A stretch of 64,000 nt of DNA from CALITV01 sp964415795 (GCA_964415795.1 CAYQBN010000009.1:57744-121743), one strand, 5' to 3'. Positions 36,330-45,592 are shown, numbered from the stretch's first letter. The notes: generated from the letters alone by a model not told the origin. Numbers and translations are program-made.

Positions 36330-37259
36330 ATGAACGCCTTCGTGTGGAACATCGATCCTACCATCGTGACCTTCGGACCGCTCCAGTTACGCTACTACGG
36401 CATCCTCTTCGGTCTTACTCTCCTCATTGGCTACTGGCTCTTTCAGAAGCAACTCGCCCGCTACGGGTACCCCGAGAAGGTCGCAGAGCAGTACCTCATT
36501 TGGGGCGTTCTTGGCGTCATCGTCGGCGCGCGACTCGTTCACTGCTTTTTCTATGAGCCTGACTACTATCTGAGCAACCCCGGTGAGATCATCAAGGTCT
36601 GGAAAGGCGGCATCGCGAGCCACGGAGCGACGCTCGGGCTTTTCCTCACCGCCATTTGGTTCATCCGGAAGCACAAGATGCCTTTCGTGAAACTCGGCGA
36701 CGCCATCGTCTTCGCGGCGGCGGTCGGCGCGACGCTCGTCCGCATCGGCAACTTCATGAACAGCGAGATCGTCGGACGCATCACCGATGTCTCGTGGGGC
36801 GTCAAGTTCCTCCGCAACCCCGACGACCTCGAGCTCGCTCGAAAGGCGGCGGCCGCCACCGGCGTCACCTGCGAGCGGGGAGACATTCAATGCCTCATCG
36901 CCTACTGGCCGGTCCGCTACCCAAGCCAACTGTTCGAAGCGCTCGGCGGCCTCACGGTGCTCGCCGTGCTTTTGCTTACGGTCTATCTTCTCAAGGGGAA
37001 GAATCGCCCCGGCATCTTTTCGGGGATATTCCTTACGCTCTACTTTACCTTCCGCTTCTTCATCGAATTCATCAAAGAGTTCCAAGAGGAATATCGCATC
37101 GGCGCAACGCTTACCATGGGACAATGGCTATCGTTGCCATTTATCGTCGTCGGATTGTGGTTCCTCATCCGGGCGCTCCGCGCCGAACCGGAACCGATGC
37201 CGGCAAATAACGCTTCTCCCGCCCCGGCAGGAAAGAAGCGATCCGACCGCCGCAAGTAG
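36330..37259 (+). CDS. lgt: Prolipoprotein diacylglyceryl transferase
   Basis: A 309-aa inner-membrane enzyme with about seven membrane helices. It moves diacylglyceryl from phosphatidylglycerol to the lipobox Cys of prolipoproteins. Signature blocks: GGIASHGATLGL with the essential His, and RIGNFMNSEIVGR, the Lgt family motif. A short Arg/Lys-rich tail follows the last helix. AAGGAG precedes the start. Its presence fits the many lipoproteins in this window. Confidence 0.94.
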   Translation: MNAFVWNIDPTIVTFGPLQLRYYGILFGLTLLIGYWLFQKQLARYGYPEKVAEQYLIWGVLGVIVGARLVHCFFYEPDYYLSNPGEIIKVWKGGIASHGATLGLFLTAIWFIRKHKMPFVKLGDAIVFAAAVGATLVRIGNFMNSEIVGRITDVSWGVKFLRNPDDLELARKAAAATGVTCERGDIQCLIAYWPVRYPSQLFEALGGLTVLAVLLLTVYLLKGKNRPGIFSGIFLTLYFTFRFFIEFIKEFQEEYRIGATLTMGQWLSLPFIVVGLWFLIRALRAEPEPMPANNASPAPAGKKRSDRRK

Positions 37260-37267
37260 CCAACGCT

Positions 37268-38017
37268 CTACTCGTAGGTCCTTACCAAGATCGCCGAACG
37301 CGCCGACCGACGGCGTACCTCCTCGGCCATTTCTCTGATTGCCGTAGCAGAAAACGGCTTCGTGTTTCGCGCCTCCTCGCTCCACGCATGATCAGGCACG
37401 AACTGCTGAAGATATACCACAGCGTTTTCCGGCACGAGATCCATCATCGCGGTGAGGGTCTCGACACCATCGACCACACCGGGATACAAGGTGACCCGGT
37501 ATTCGACCGGTATCGGTTTCCTCGAAAGCAGTTCTTTTATCCTAAGGAAACGGTTCCTCAAATCGAGCACTTCCGTCTTCGCCCCGAGAAGGTGATAGCG
37601 TTCTGGTGTCGTCTTGAGATCAATGGCAACATAAGAGAGAAAGGGCAACATCGTCTCCACGAACGAAGGATCCAGACCGTTGGTGTCGAGCTTCACCTCA
37701 AGACCCCGTTCCCGAAGCGCCCTCGTGAAAGCGACCAGTTCCGGGTGAAGCGACGGCTCGCCACCGGTAATGACGATCCCGTCAATAAAGCCACGACGAC
37801 GCTCTATCTCCTCCCACAGCACATCCGGCGGCATAAGGTCATCGTCGGCGACCGAAAACAACGATCCATTTTGACAATAAGGACAACGGAGATTGCATCT
37901 CGGCATAAACACGATAGCAGCAACGCGACCCGGAAAATCTAAAAGCGTTGTCCCTTGAAAACCGGCACAGCGGATCTCTACCGGGACAACCGACGATCCG
38001 ATCGAATCATCGGCCAT
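37268..38017 (-). CDS. nrdG: Anaerobic ribonucleotide reductase activase (radical SAM)
   Basis: From ATG 38017 the protein has 249 aa. The radical SAM cluster motif is MPRCNLRCPYCQN (C-x3-C-x2-C), with ITGGEP, KLDTNG and IDLKT following, as in the NrdG/PflA-like group with a GFQGTTLLDFPGR opening. It makes the glycyl radical on NrdD. It starts 8 bp after the separate glycyl-radical gene, so the three genes form one operon. The frame stays open up to 38074, but that start would overlap the neighbour by about 50 bp. Confidence 0.9.
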   Translation of the reverse strand: MADDSIGSSVVPVEIRCAGFQGTTLLDFPGRVAAIVFMPRCNLRCPYCQNGSLFSVADDDLMPPDVLWEEIERRRGFIDGIVITGGEPSLHPELVAFTRALRERGLEVKLDTNGLDPSFVETMLPFLSYVAIDLKTTPERYHLLGAKTEVLDLRNRFLRIKELLSRKPIPVEYRVTLYPGVVDGVETLTAMMDLVPENAVVYLQQFVPDHAWSEEARNTKPFSATAIREMAEEVRRRSARSAILVRTYE

Positions 38018-38025
38018 GAACAATA

Positions 38026-38250
38026 TCAGGCAGAAGCGGTTACGGAACGCCCTTCGGATGAATCGACCGGGCAAAGACGCGGCAACTCGGCCCCAGAGAT
38101 GTCGGAAGCCGCCTTGCTCATGCTGAATGTCTTACGATGAGCGAACTCTTCCCGTTTCCCCTTGTTCCAGTTCTGAACCGGACGATAGTACCCGACCACC
38201 CGGCTGTAGATCTCGGTCTTTTGTCCACAGGGAACCTTCTTGGAATTCAT
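38026..38250 (-). CDS. Separate glycyl-radical domain of the anaerobic ribonucleotide reductase
   Basis: A 74-aa protein that carries the C-terminal loop normally fused to NrdD: KTEIYSRVVGYYRPVQNWNKGKREEF, written here in parts as TEIYSRVVGYYRPV and NWNKGKREEF; the radical glycine is Gly20. ATG 38250 has CGGAGG six bases upstream. An ATG at 38256 is too close to it. The gene lies in the same frame as the large NrdD gene, 12 bases after its TAA. The last ~30 residues (SKAASDISGAEL onward) are not part of the known domain. It would assemble with the large subunit, much as the stand-alone GrcA protein does with pyruvate formate-lyase. Confidence 0.85.
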   Translation of the reverse strand: MNSKKVPCGQKTEIYSRVVGYYRPVQNWNKGKREEFAHRKTFSMSKAASDISGAELPRLCPVDSSEGRSVTASA

Positions 38251-38262
38251 GGTCATCCTCCG

Positions 38263-40305
38263 TTAGTTTATCATCGCAGATGGTTGTACGACCGCTGTCA
38301 TCCGCGCCTCTTCGGCAGAGATCATGTGGGGACACTCTTTGTGTTCTCCGGCGATATAGCCATGAACCGGACAAATGCTGAAAGTCGGCGATATAGTGAA
38401 ATACGGTAAGCGATACCGGCTGGCGATCTTTCGCACGAGCCGCTTGCAGATCTCGCCGCTCTCTATCTTCTCACCTACGAAAAGGTGCACCACCGTCCCC
38501 CCAGTGTAAGAGGTCTGAAGCGCATCTTGATGTTCGAGCACCTCGAAAATGTCATCGGAAAAATCGACCGGCAACTGGCTCGAGTTGGTGTAGAAAGGCT
38601 CCTCCTTTCCTGAAGTGATGATGTCGCCGAACTCTTTTTTGTCTTTGAGCGCAAGACGATAGGAGGTTCCCTCAGCCGGCGTCGCCTCGAGGTTATAGAG
38701 GTGCCCTGTTTCCTTTTGCAGAGTGGCAAGCACCTCTCGCATGAATTTGAGCGTCCGAAGCGCGAAATCACGCCCCTCCGGCGATTGGATACCGACATTG
38801 AGCAAGTTGAGCGCTGCTTCGTGCATCCCCACCAGACCGATCGTCGAAAAGTGATTGCTCCAGTACGATTTAGTGCGCGTATAGATATCGGAAAGGTAGT
38901 ACTTGGAGAAAGGATACAGGTCGTCCGCCGTGTACTGTTCGAGCATTTTGCGCTTTATCTCGAGCGAAAGACTTCCGATCCGCATGAGGTTCTCCACGCG
39001 GCGACGGAAATCCTCCTCGTCCTTCGCGAGGTAGGCTGCTCGCGGCAGATTTATCGTCACGACACCGATGGAACCAGTGAGCGGATTGGAACCAAAGAGC
39101 CCCCCACCGCGTTTGAGCAACTCACGGTTGTCGAGCCGAAGACGACAACACATCGATCGGACATCGTCGGGCGACATATCGGAGTTCACGAAATTGGCGA
39201 AATAGGGAATGCCATATTTTGCCGTCATATCGAAGAGCATCTTGACGACCGGCCGCTCCCAGTCGAAATCTTTCGTGATATTGTAGGTCGGTATCGGGAA
39301 GGTGAATATGCGCCCTTTCGCGTCGCCTTCGATCATCACCTCGATGAAGGCGCGATTGAACATGTCCATCTCGCGTTCGAAGTCCTTGTAGCAGGCATCC
39401 ATCAGCTTCCCGCCAATGATGACCGGCTCCTCGGCCGTTTGACCCGACGGTACGATATCCATGGTGATGTTGGTAAACGGGGTCTGGAAACCGACACGGG
39501 TCGGAATGTTCATATTGAAGAGGAATTCCTGCAGTATCTGCTTGACCTGTTCGTAGGAGAGCCCGTCGTAACGGATGAACGGCGCGAGGTATGTATCGAA
39601 ACTGGAAAAGGCCTGTGCACCGGCCGATTCGCCCTGCAAGGTATAGAAGAAGTTCACGATCTGACCAAGAGCGGTCCGCAGGTGTTTGGCAGGACGCGAC
39701 TCTATCTTGCCCGGCGCGCCGCGGAATCCGTCGAGAAGCAGTTTTTTGAGGTCCCAACCGCAACAATACACGGAGAGAAGGCCTAGGTCATGAATGTGGA
39801 AGTCGGCCCGTTCGTGCGCCTCCCGCACCTCTTGGGGATAGATCTTATGAAGCCAGTAATGTTTCGTAAAGGCGTTCGATATGTAGTTATTGAGACCCTG
39901 CAGAGAATAGGTCATGTTCGAATTCTCGTTAACCTCCCAGTCCTCTCGGGTAAGGTAGTTGTCGAGCAACTTGTTCGCCTCGTTGAAGACCTCCCGTGAA
40001 CGGCGCAGTTCGGCCCGCTTCTGACGATAAAGGATATACGCCTTGGCCGTTTTTGCGTGGCCTTCCTCGATGAGGATTTTCTCGACGAGGTCCTGCACCG
40101 ACTCGACCGAAGGGTAACCTCCATCTTTATAAAGGATCTCGAGATAACCGACTACCTTGTCGGCTATCTTTTCGGAAAGGGCACGGTCATTCCCCCCGAC
40201 CGATTGCACCGCCTTGAAGATGGCATCAGCGATCTTCTGCGGGTTAAATTCTACGAGCACATTGTTTCTTTTTTTGATGAAACGAATTGTGGAACGCGCT
40301 TGCAT
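38263..40305 (-). CDS. nrdD: Anaerobic (class III) ribonucleoside-triphosphate reductase, large part lacking the glycyl-radical loop
   Basis: A 680-aa protein with an N-terminal ATP-cone (about 8-100: IRFIKKRNNVLVEFNPQKIA) and the ten-stranded barrel of NrdD, including the MCCRLRLDNREL and LFGSNPLTGSIGVVTINLPR blocks. It ends YFTISPTFSICPVHGYIAGEHKECPHM and 19 more residues, then TAA. The usual SRVVGY glycyl-radical segment is absent and is encoded by the next gene. The zinc site that normally has four Cys here shows only C-x2-H and C-P-H. It reduces NTPs without oxygen, with formate as the usual reductant. Tandem NrdR-like boxes lie in its promoter. Confidence 0.92.
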   Translation of the reverse strand: MQARSTIRFIKKRNNVLVEFNPQKIADAIFKAVQSVGGNDRALSEKIADKVVGYLEILYKDGGYPSVESVQDLVEKILIEEGHAKTAKAYILYRQKRAELRRSREVFNEANKLLDNYLTREDWEVNENSNMTYSLQGLNNYISNAFTKHYWLHKIYPQEVREAHERADFHIHDLGLLSVYCCGWDLKKLLLDGFRGAPGKIESRPAKHLRTALGQIVNFFYTLQGESAGAQAFSSFDTYLAPFIRYDGLSYEQVKQILQEFLFNMNIPTRVGFQTPFTNITMDIVPSGQTAEEPVIIGGKLMDACYKDFEREMDMFNRAFIEVMIEGDAKGRIFTFPIPTYNITKDFDWERPVVKMLFDMTAKYGIPYFANFVNSDMSPDDVRSMCCRLRLDNRELLKRGGGLFGSNPLTGSIGVVTINLPRAAYLAKDEEDFRRRVENLMRIGSLSLEIKRKMLEQYTADDLYPFSKYYLSDIYTRTKSYWSNHFSTIGLVGMHEAALNLLNVGIQSPEGRDFALRTLKFMREVLATLQKETGHLYNLEATPAEGTSYRLALKDKKEFGDIITSGKEEPFYTNSSQLPVDFSDDIFEVLEHQDALQTSYTGGTVVHLFVGEKIESGEICKRLVRKIASRYRLPYFTISPTFSICPVHGYIAGEHKECPHMISAEEARMTAVVQPSAMIN

Positions 40306-40358
40306 TGTCCTGTCCCCCGTGAGTCACCTATCGTTACTGCCGTTGATTCACATTTGCA

Positions 40359-40374
40359 CCACAACATCTTGTGG
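40359..40374 (-). promoter_or_regulatory. NrdR-like box, proximal
   Basis: CCACAACATCTTGTGG, a near-palindrome close to the known NrdR consensus of form ACAC(A/T)ATATAT(A/T)GTGT. It lies between the nrdD promoter and start. Confidence 0.6.
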
Positions 40375-40386
40375 GGTGCAAGAAGT

Positions 40387-40414
40387 ATAGTACACTATCG
40401 CTAGGGAGAGTCAA
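40387..40414 (-). promoter_or_regulatory. Promoter for nrdD
   Basis: Minus strand TTGACT (40414-40409), 16-bp spacer, TACTAT (40392-40387). The spacer and -10 overlap the second NrdR-like box. Confidence 0.6.
40392..40407 (-). promoter_or_regulatory. NrdR-like box, distal
   Basis: On the plus strand ACACTATCGCTAGGGA, 12 of 16 matches to the NrdR consensus, 33 bp from the other box, about three helical turns as in known tandem NrdR sites. It covers the promoter spacer, as expected for repression. The rest of 40415-40569 has no gene I can see. Confidence 0.5.
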
Positions 40415-40569
40415 CTATTCCGCCAAAGTTTTTCGCAAACAAAATCGTTTGGTTGGTTATTAGGAGCGACAGGCTCTCTTTTTTAGGCAAAACCCTTTTC
40501 CTTTTGAGTGGTTAAGATATTGGAGCCATATTATTTCAAGACACAATTTTCACGAAAGAATATCGCGAT

Positions 40570-40597
40570 TTGACAGGTTGGCGACAACGGCTATAAT
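40570..40597 (+). promoter_or_regulatory. Consensus sigma70 promoter for cysS
   Basis: TTGACA at 40570-40575, 16-bp spacer, TATAAT at 40592-40597: both hexamers match the consensus fully. The cysS start is 34 bases downstream. Confidence 0.85.
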
Positions 40598-40630
40598 ATT
40601 TTTTTTCAATAGCTTCATGAGGAGAAACGC

Positions 40631-42061
40631 ATGCTTCGCATCTACAACACGCTCTCGGAAAAAAAGGAGGAATTGATACCACTCGTCGAGAATCGCATCG
40701 GCATCTATGCTTGCGGCATGACGGTCTATGACAAACCGCATATCGGTCACGCACGCAAGGAGATCGCGATAGACACCATCGTCCGTCACTTGAGGAACCG
40801 TGGTTACACTGTCACCTATGTGCGCAACTTCACCGATGTAGACGACAAGATCATTCAGCGGGCAAACGAACGAGGGATCTCCTGCGAGGAGCTTTCCGTA
40901 GAAAACATCGTAGCGTTTTACCGCGCCGTCGACGCGCTCGGCTGTCTGCGCCCCGATGTCGAGCCAAAGGCGACCGAACACATCGCCGACATCATCGCGC
41001 TGGTCGAGAAACTCATCGCCAAGGGATTCGCCTATGCGACCGACGATGGCTCGGTCTATTTCTCGGTAAGCAAGTTCCCCGGATACGGCAAACTCTCGAA
41101 CCGTAACATCGAGGAGCTCGTCGCCGGCACCCGCTTCGAGCCGGAGCCGGGCAAGCGCGACCCGCTCGACTTCGCACTCTGGAAGGCGGCGAAGCCGGGC
41201 GAGCCGTGGTGGGATTCCCCTTGGGGGAAAGGGCGTCCCGGCTGGCACATCGAGTGTTCGGCGATGGGGATGCGTTACCTCGGCGAGAGTTTCGACATGC
41301 ACGCCGGCGGCCGTGACCTCATCTTCCCGCACCACGAGAACGAGATCGCTCAATCGGAGGCGGCGACCGGCAAGCCGTTCGTGAAATACTGGGTGCACAA
41401 CGGCTTTCTCACGGTCGAGGGAGAGAAGATGTCCAAATCGCTCGGCAACTTCATAACGGTGGATGACCTTCTCGAACGTTACCACCCCGAAGCGGTACGC
41501 CTCTTCATGCTCTCGACGCATTACCGGACACCGATAGATTTTTCTTACGGTGGTCTCGACGAGGCAGAGCGACGGCTCGTTTACTTCGCCGAGACGCTCT
41601 CGGCGCTCGCTGTGGTGGCGGGAGAGAGCGCACCAGCGCCCACCGATCGAACACGCGCGTTCCTCACCGAGTTCGGCGAGGCGATGGACGACGACTTCAA
41701 CACGCCGCGCGCCATCGCCGCGCTGATCGCCTTCGGAAAAGCGCTCAACGACGCGCTCGCGGCCAAGAAGACACGCCCCACCGCTGGGGAAGCGGCCGCC
41801 GCGATCGCCGCCATCCGCGAGGTCGGCGCGATACTCGGCATCCTGCACAGCGATCCGGCGCTTCTGCGCGAGGCGGTGCGGGAACAGCAACTGGCCCGCC
41901 ATAACCTTTCGCGCGAGACCATCCTCACCCTCATCGCAGAGCGGAACGCTCACCGCGCCGCGAAGAACTACGTCGCCGCCGACGAGGTGCGCGCCAAACT
42001 CGACGCGCTGGGGATTACCGTGAAAGACACGCCTATCGGGACCGACTGGGCATTCAAATAG
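40631..42061 (+). CDS. cysS: Cysteinyl-tRNA synthetase
   Basis: A 476-aa class I synthetase with YACGMTVYDKPHIGHARK (zinc Cys and the HIGH motif), ECSAMGMRYLG, HHENEIAQSEA and the KMSKSLGN loop. The C-terminal DALR domain ends in the usual way with GTDWAFK. It charges tRNA-Cys. It is a single gene with its own strong promoter, 21 bp from a convergent gene. Confidence 0.97.
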   Translation: MLRIYNTLSEKKEELIPLVENRIGIYACGMTVYDKPHIGHARKEIAIDTIVRHLRNRGYTVTYVRNFTDVDDKIIQRANERGISCEELSVENIVAFYRAVDALGCLRPDVEPKATEHIADIIALVEKLIAKGFAYATDDGSVYFSVSKFPGYGKLSNRNIEELVAGTRFEPEPGKRDPLDFALWKAAKPGEPWWDSPWGKGRPGWHIECSAMGMRYLGESFDMHAGGRDLIFPHHENEIAQSEAATGKPFVKYWVHNGFLTVEGEKMSKSLGNFITVDDLLERYHPEAVRLFMLSTHYRTPIDFSYGGLDEAERRLVYFAETLSALAVVAGESAPAPTDRTRAFLTEFGEAMDDDFNTPRAIAALIAFGKALNDALAAKKTRPTAGEAAAAIAAIREVGAILGILHSDPALLREAVREQQLARHNLSRETILTLIAERNAHRAAKNYVAADEVRAKLDALGITVKDTPIGTDWAFK

Positions 42062-42081
42062 GACGTTCTCCGAAAGAACCT

Positions 42082-44214
42082 TCAATCCGTCTCAGAGATA
42101 AGACCATACCTTCGGGCGAACCAGTAGCCGGCAAGAAAGTCGAGACCGGTGTCTCCGCCGGTGCCGATGCCTCCTACTATTCCTTTGTAGATGTTGTCCT
42201 TCCAATAGTAGTTCGAGGTGCCCATCTCGTAGAGCGGATAGGCGCGCAGACTCTGGGTACGGTCGGAGGTGGTCCAATCGTTCTTCCAAAAAAGTTCAGG
42301 CATCGGCGAAACGCAGAAGTCGGGACTCCAGCGGCGGTCAACCGGGTAGAGTCCGCGTTCGAGCGGCACCTCGTAGAGCCGTTCAATACCCGAGGCGATG
42401 TCGTCGGGCGACTGCGGAACACCGAGCGCGCCAACGATAAGTTGGAAGAGCCCCTGCCGTGCTGGTCGCATCGCATTGCCCTTTTCGTAGAGCGCCGCCT
42501 GCAGATCGCCAACGCGGGTGCCGTCACCGACCGCCTCGTAGGCCTCTCGGAGGATGAAGAACTCCCATACCCCGAGATGGTTCCCCGACCAGTCGCTGAT
42601 ACCGTATTCGTTTATCGGAACACCCCCTTGTTGGACATACTCCTCCACATAGCTCCAGATGCTCTGACTCTCGTTCTTGTAGACAGCTTCGGCAAGCGTC
42701 CCTTTGGTCATCATATAGAGGAGAAGGGATGTCGCGAGTTGGTTCATCCGAAGATCTTGGGCGATCGGACAATGATCGTGGAGTCGGGAAAGGACATTCA
42801 GCATCCGGTTCCTGAGATCCGGAGCTCGCGGATCGCTGTTGTCCTTGAGGACGGTCCAGCCCCAATAGGTCCCGATGATGATGCCTTTGAACATATCGTT
42901 GTTGCCGCCCTCTTTCCAATCGATGCCGGCATACGGGCCCACTCCCTCGTGGAACTCGGGATCGCCGTCGTCCACATGGAGCCGAACCGTTCGTGCGAAG
43001 GTCGTCTCGTCGGGAACTATCTCGACACACAAAAGGATTCCTTCGAGCGAGGTTACCATCCGCTCGAACGCCTCCGATGAGCCGTCGAGCAGATAGCGCC
43101 ACGCCATCGTCGCCACATAGACACCGGTCCAAAGGAGGCTGTCGCCGTCCTGCTCGTAGCGCTGGAGCGCATCGTTCCAGTGCGACATCATGCCGAGCTC
43201 GTTTATCATCCTTTCCTGCACGAGATCGGAGAAGAAGGATGCCTTTTCGGCAAGGGTGTAGGCGAAGGCGCTGCGGCGCATCTCGGCTTCGGCGAGCGTC
43301 CAATCGTTCACCGGCCGCTGAATGACCCGCACCGTGTCAGGATTATCGCGAAGAAAGTCACGGTCGGTCGGATCGACGACCATGTAGTGGACCATCTTCT
43401 TGAAGTCATCCCGCTCGAGGTAGGGTTGAACCGATGGCAAGGCATGGAACGACGCATAGGTCTGATAGATCGTCGCCTTCTCGGCGGCGGAGGGCTCGGG
43501 ATTGGCGGGTATCTCCACACGTTCGTTTTCCCAGAGCGGCGCCTCGCCCGCCGGCTCACGCCACGCCCAGCGCTCGGAGAATCCTCCCTCGGTCGCCGGG
43601 GACGCCGGCGTCACCGTCGTCTCATAGACGCCGCATCCCGGTGCTGAAAACAACGGGCCGGCAAGCCCGATGATCGGCATCTCCGGCGTCGGTCGCGCAT
43701 TTCCGTTCACCTGCGCCACGAAACCGCCGGCATCGAGTTTGAAATAGAGATAGAGCCCGCGGTAATCGCCGGCGATGGTTCCCGTCATCGCCTGTGCGAT
43801 GCGGTAGCCGTTCCAGCGCACCGTCTCGTCGTAGCGTATCGTGCGGACGACCGACGCGACCCCGTAGCCGATCTCACGGATCTCACCGACACCGGTGTAG
43901 GCGCCAAGAGCATCTTCGCCGGTGATGTCGTAGATCCCCGAGAAGGTCGCCACACAGAGAGAGTCCTCGTCAACCGCTTCGTTCTCGTCGTCGGCAAGGA
44001 TCATCTCTTCGTCGTCGGCGAGGCCATCCTCATCGTCCTCGTCCGGCGCTTCGTCTTGTTCAGAGAGAGCATCGTCTACCCCCGCCCCATCGCTTACGAG
44101 GCCATCATCCTTGGAATGGTCCTCATCGAGCGGCGACGATTTCCCTGAAGCGCACGAAACGACAAGGAGAAGCAAAAGAACAAGAGAAACAAAGGAAAGA
44201 AAAAGACGAAGCAT
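42082..44214 (-). CDS. Large predicted lipoprotein, helical-repeat-like, function unknown
   Basis: Signal peptide with lipobox VVSC; ATG 44214 is chosen, with a GTG 12 bases upstream also possible. About 710 aa. Residues 20-85 are almost pure Asp/Glu/Ala linker. A short beta domain (about 90-190) follows, then about 500 residues rich in Trp, Tyr, Leu and Met with blocks such as WTGVYVATMAWRYL, GNNDMFKGIIIGTYWGW, MNQLATSLLLYMM and DWSGNHLGVWEFFIL. Those alternating helices suggest an alpha/alpha toroid as in some glycoside hydrolases or lyases. I cannot name a family. Confidence 0.72.
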   Translation of the reverse strand: MLRLFLSFVSLVLLLLLVVSCASGKSSPLDEDHSKDDGLVSDGAGVDDALSEQDEAPDEDDEDGLADDEEMILADDENEAVDEDSLCVATFSGIYDITGEDALGAYTGVGEIREIGYGVASVVRTIRYDETVRWNGYRIAQAMTGTIAGDYRGLYLYFKLDAGGFVAQVNGNARPTPEMPIIGLAGPLFSAPGCGVYETTVTPASPATEGGFSERWAWREPAGEAPLWENERVEIPANPEPSAAEKATIYQTYASFHALPSVQPYLERDDFKKMVHYMVVDPTDRDFLRDNPDTVRVIQRPVNDWTLAEAEMRRSAFAYTLAEKASFFSDLVQERMINELGMMSHWNDALQRYEQDGDSLLWTGVYVATMAWRYLLDGSSEAFERMVTSLEGILLCVEIVPDETTFARTVRLHVDDGDPEFHEGVGPYAGIDWKEGGNNDMFKGIIIGTYWGWTVLKDNSDPRAPDLRNRMLNVLSRLHDHCPIAQDLRMNQLATSLLLYMMTKGTLAEAVYKNESQSIWSYVEEYVQQGGVPINEYGISDWSGNHLGVWEFFILREAYEAVGDGTRVGDLQAALYEKGNAMRPARQGLFQLIVGALGVPQSPDDIASGIERLYEVPLERGLYPVDRRWSPDFCVSPMPELFWKNDWTTSDRTQSLRAYPLYEMGTSNYYWKDNIYKGIVGGIGTGGDTGLDFLAGYWFARRYGLISETD

Positions 44215-44241
44215 CCCCCCGTCCACGGCCCCTTTTGTCCG

Positions 44242-45492
44242 TTAGACAAGCACCTCGGAGATGATATTCATCGCCCAGTCTATCTCTTCTTTCGTGATGA
44301 CAAGCGGCGGCGCGAAGCGGATGATCCAATCGTGCGTCTCCTTTGCGAGCACGCCGCGCTCTTTGAGGGCGGTCGTGTACTTGCGCGCCTTTTCGCCCGC
44401 TTTGGAGAGGACATCTTTGTCCATCACGACGCCGATGAGGAGCCCTTTGCCGCGCACCTCCTTTATCTTCTTCGATCGCGACTGCAGTTCCTTGAGTTTT
44501 CCCATGAAGTAGGCGCCCATCTCGGCCGAGCGCTCCGCGAGCCGCTCCTTCTCGAGAACATCGATCGCCGCCATCGCTACGGCACACGCGAGCGGATTGC
44601 CGCCGAAGGTCGATCCGTGAGTCCCCGGCGTGAAGACGCCCATGATGTCCTTGTTCGCCGCGACCGCCGAAACCGGTATCATGCCACCGCCGAGTGCCTT
44701 TCCCATGATGATGACATCGGGCTCGATACCGTCGTGCATGAAACAGAACTTCTTGCCGGTGCGCCCGAATCCGGTCTGCACCTCGTCGGCGACGAGGAGC
44801 ACCTTGTGTTTGGTGCAGATCTCGCGGAGCCGCTTCATATAACCGTCACGCGGCACCCGAACGCCCGCTTCCCCCTGAATCGGCTCTACGAGCACCGCAA
44901 CGGTATTTTTGGTGATCGCCCGTTCGACCGCCTCGGGGTCGTCGAAGTCGACATGAACGAATCCCGGCGTGAAAGGACCATAGTTGGTGTAGGCATCGGG
45001 ATCGGTCGAGAAACCGACGATAGTCGTCGTGCGACCGTGGAAGTTCTCGCGCATCACGATGATCTCGGCACGATCCTTCTCGACCTTCTTGACCTCATAG
45101 CCCCAGCGGCGCGAAAGTTTTATCGCCGTCTCGACCGCCTCGGCACCGGTGTTCATCGGAAGCACCATATCCTTACCGGTGTACTCACAGAGTTTCTTGG
45201 CGAAGAGCGGCCACTTGTCGTTGAAGAAGGCACGGCTCGTGAGGGTGAGCACATCAGCCTGCTCCTTGAGCGCTTTCACTATTGCAGGATGACGGTGCCC
45301 CTGATTGACCGCCGAATAGGCCGAAAGACAGTCGAGGTACTTCTTTCCTTCAGGATCCCATACCCAGACACCTTCGGCACGGCAAATGACCACCTCGAGC
45401 GGATGGTAATTGTGCGCCCCGTAACGATGTTCCATCTCGATAAGTTCTTTGGAAGAGATCTTCTTCGTGTCGTTCATGCCACAGCATCCCAT
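44242..45492 (-). CDS. rocD: Ornithine--oxo-acid aminotransferase
   Basis: ATG 45492 follows TAAGGAGG; 416 aa. A class III aminotransferase: HRYGAHNYHPLEVV and LSAYSAVNQGHRHP are typical of ornithine aminotransferases. The PLP region has LVADEVQTGFGRTGK and the Schiff-base lysine in IMGKALGGGMIP. It converts ornithine to glutamate semialdehyde. The N-terminus MGCCGMND is an unusual short Cys pair. Not in an obvious arginine operon. Confidence 0.92.
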   Translation of the reverse strand: MGCCGMNDTKKISSKELIEMEHRYGAHNYHPLEVVICRAEGVWVWDPEGKKYLDCLSAYSAVNQGHRHPAIVKALKEQADVLTLTSRAFFNDKWPLFAKKLCEYTGKDMVLPMNTGAEAVETAIKLSRRWGYEVKKVEKDRAEIIVMRENFHGRTTTIVGFSTDPDAYTNYGPFTPGFVHVDFDDPEAVERAITKNTVAVLVEPIQGEAGVRVPRDGYMKRLREICTKHKVLLVADEVQTGFGRTGKKFCFMHDGIEPDVIIMGKALGGGMIPVSAVAANKDIMGVFTPGTHGSTFGGNPLACAVAMAAIDVLEKERLAERSAEMGAYFMGKLKELQSRSKKIKEVRGKGLLIGVVMDKDVLSKAGEKARKYTTALKERGVLAKETHDWIIRFAPPLVITKEEIDWAMNIISEVLV

Positions 45493-45592
45493 GGTTTCCT
45501 CCTTACCTCTGGTAAAATAGCAAAGCGCCAACGAAGGGCGATGATAGAGCGTTATGCGGCTAAAGCAAGGATTTTCGGGAACGATATTCCGG

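Noticed and set aside
40455..40490. Orphan terminator GAGC...GCTC with T run
   Set aside because: Only four base pairs and no gene ends next to it.
40550..42085. 511-aa open frame on the minus strand
   Set aside because: It is antisense to cysS and covers the cysS promoter.
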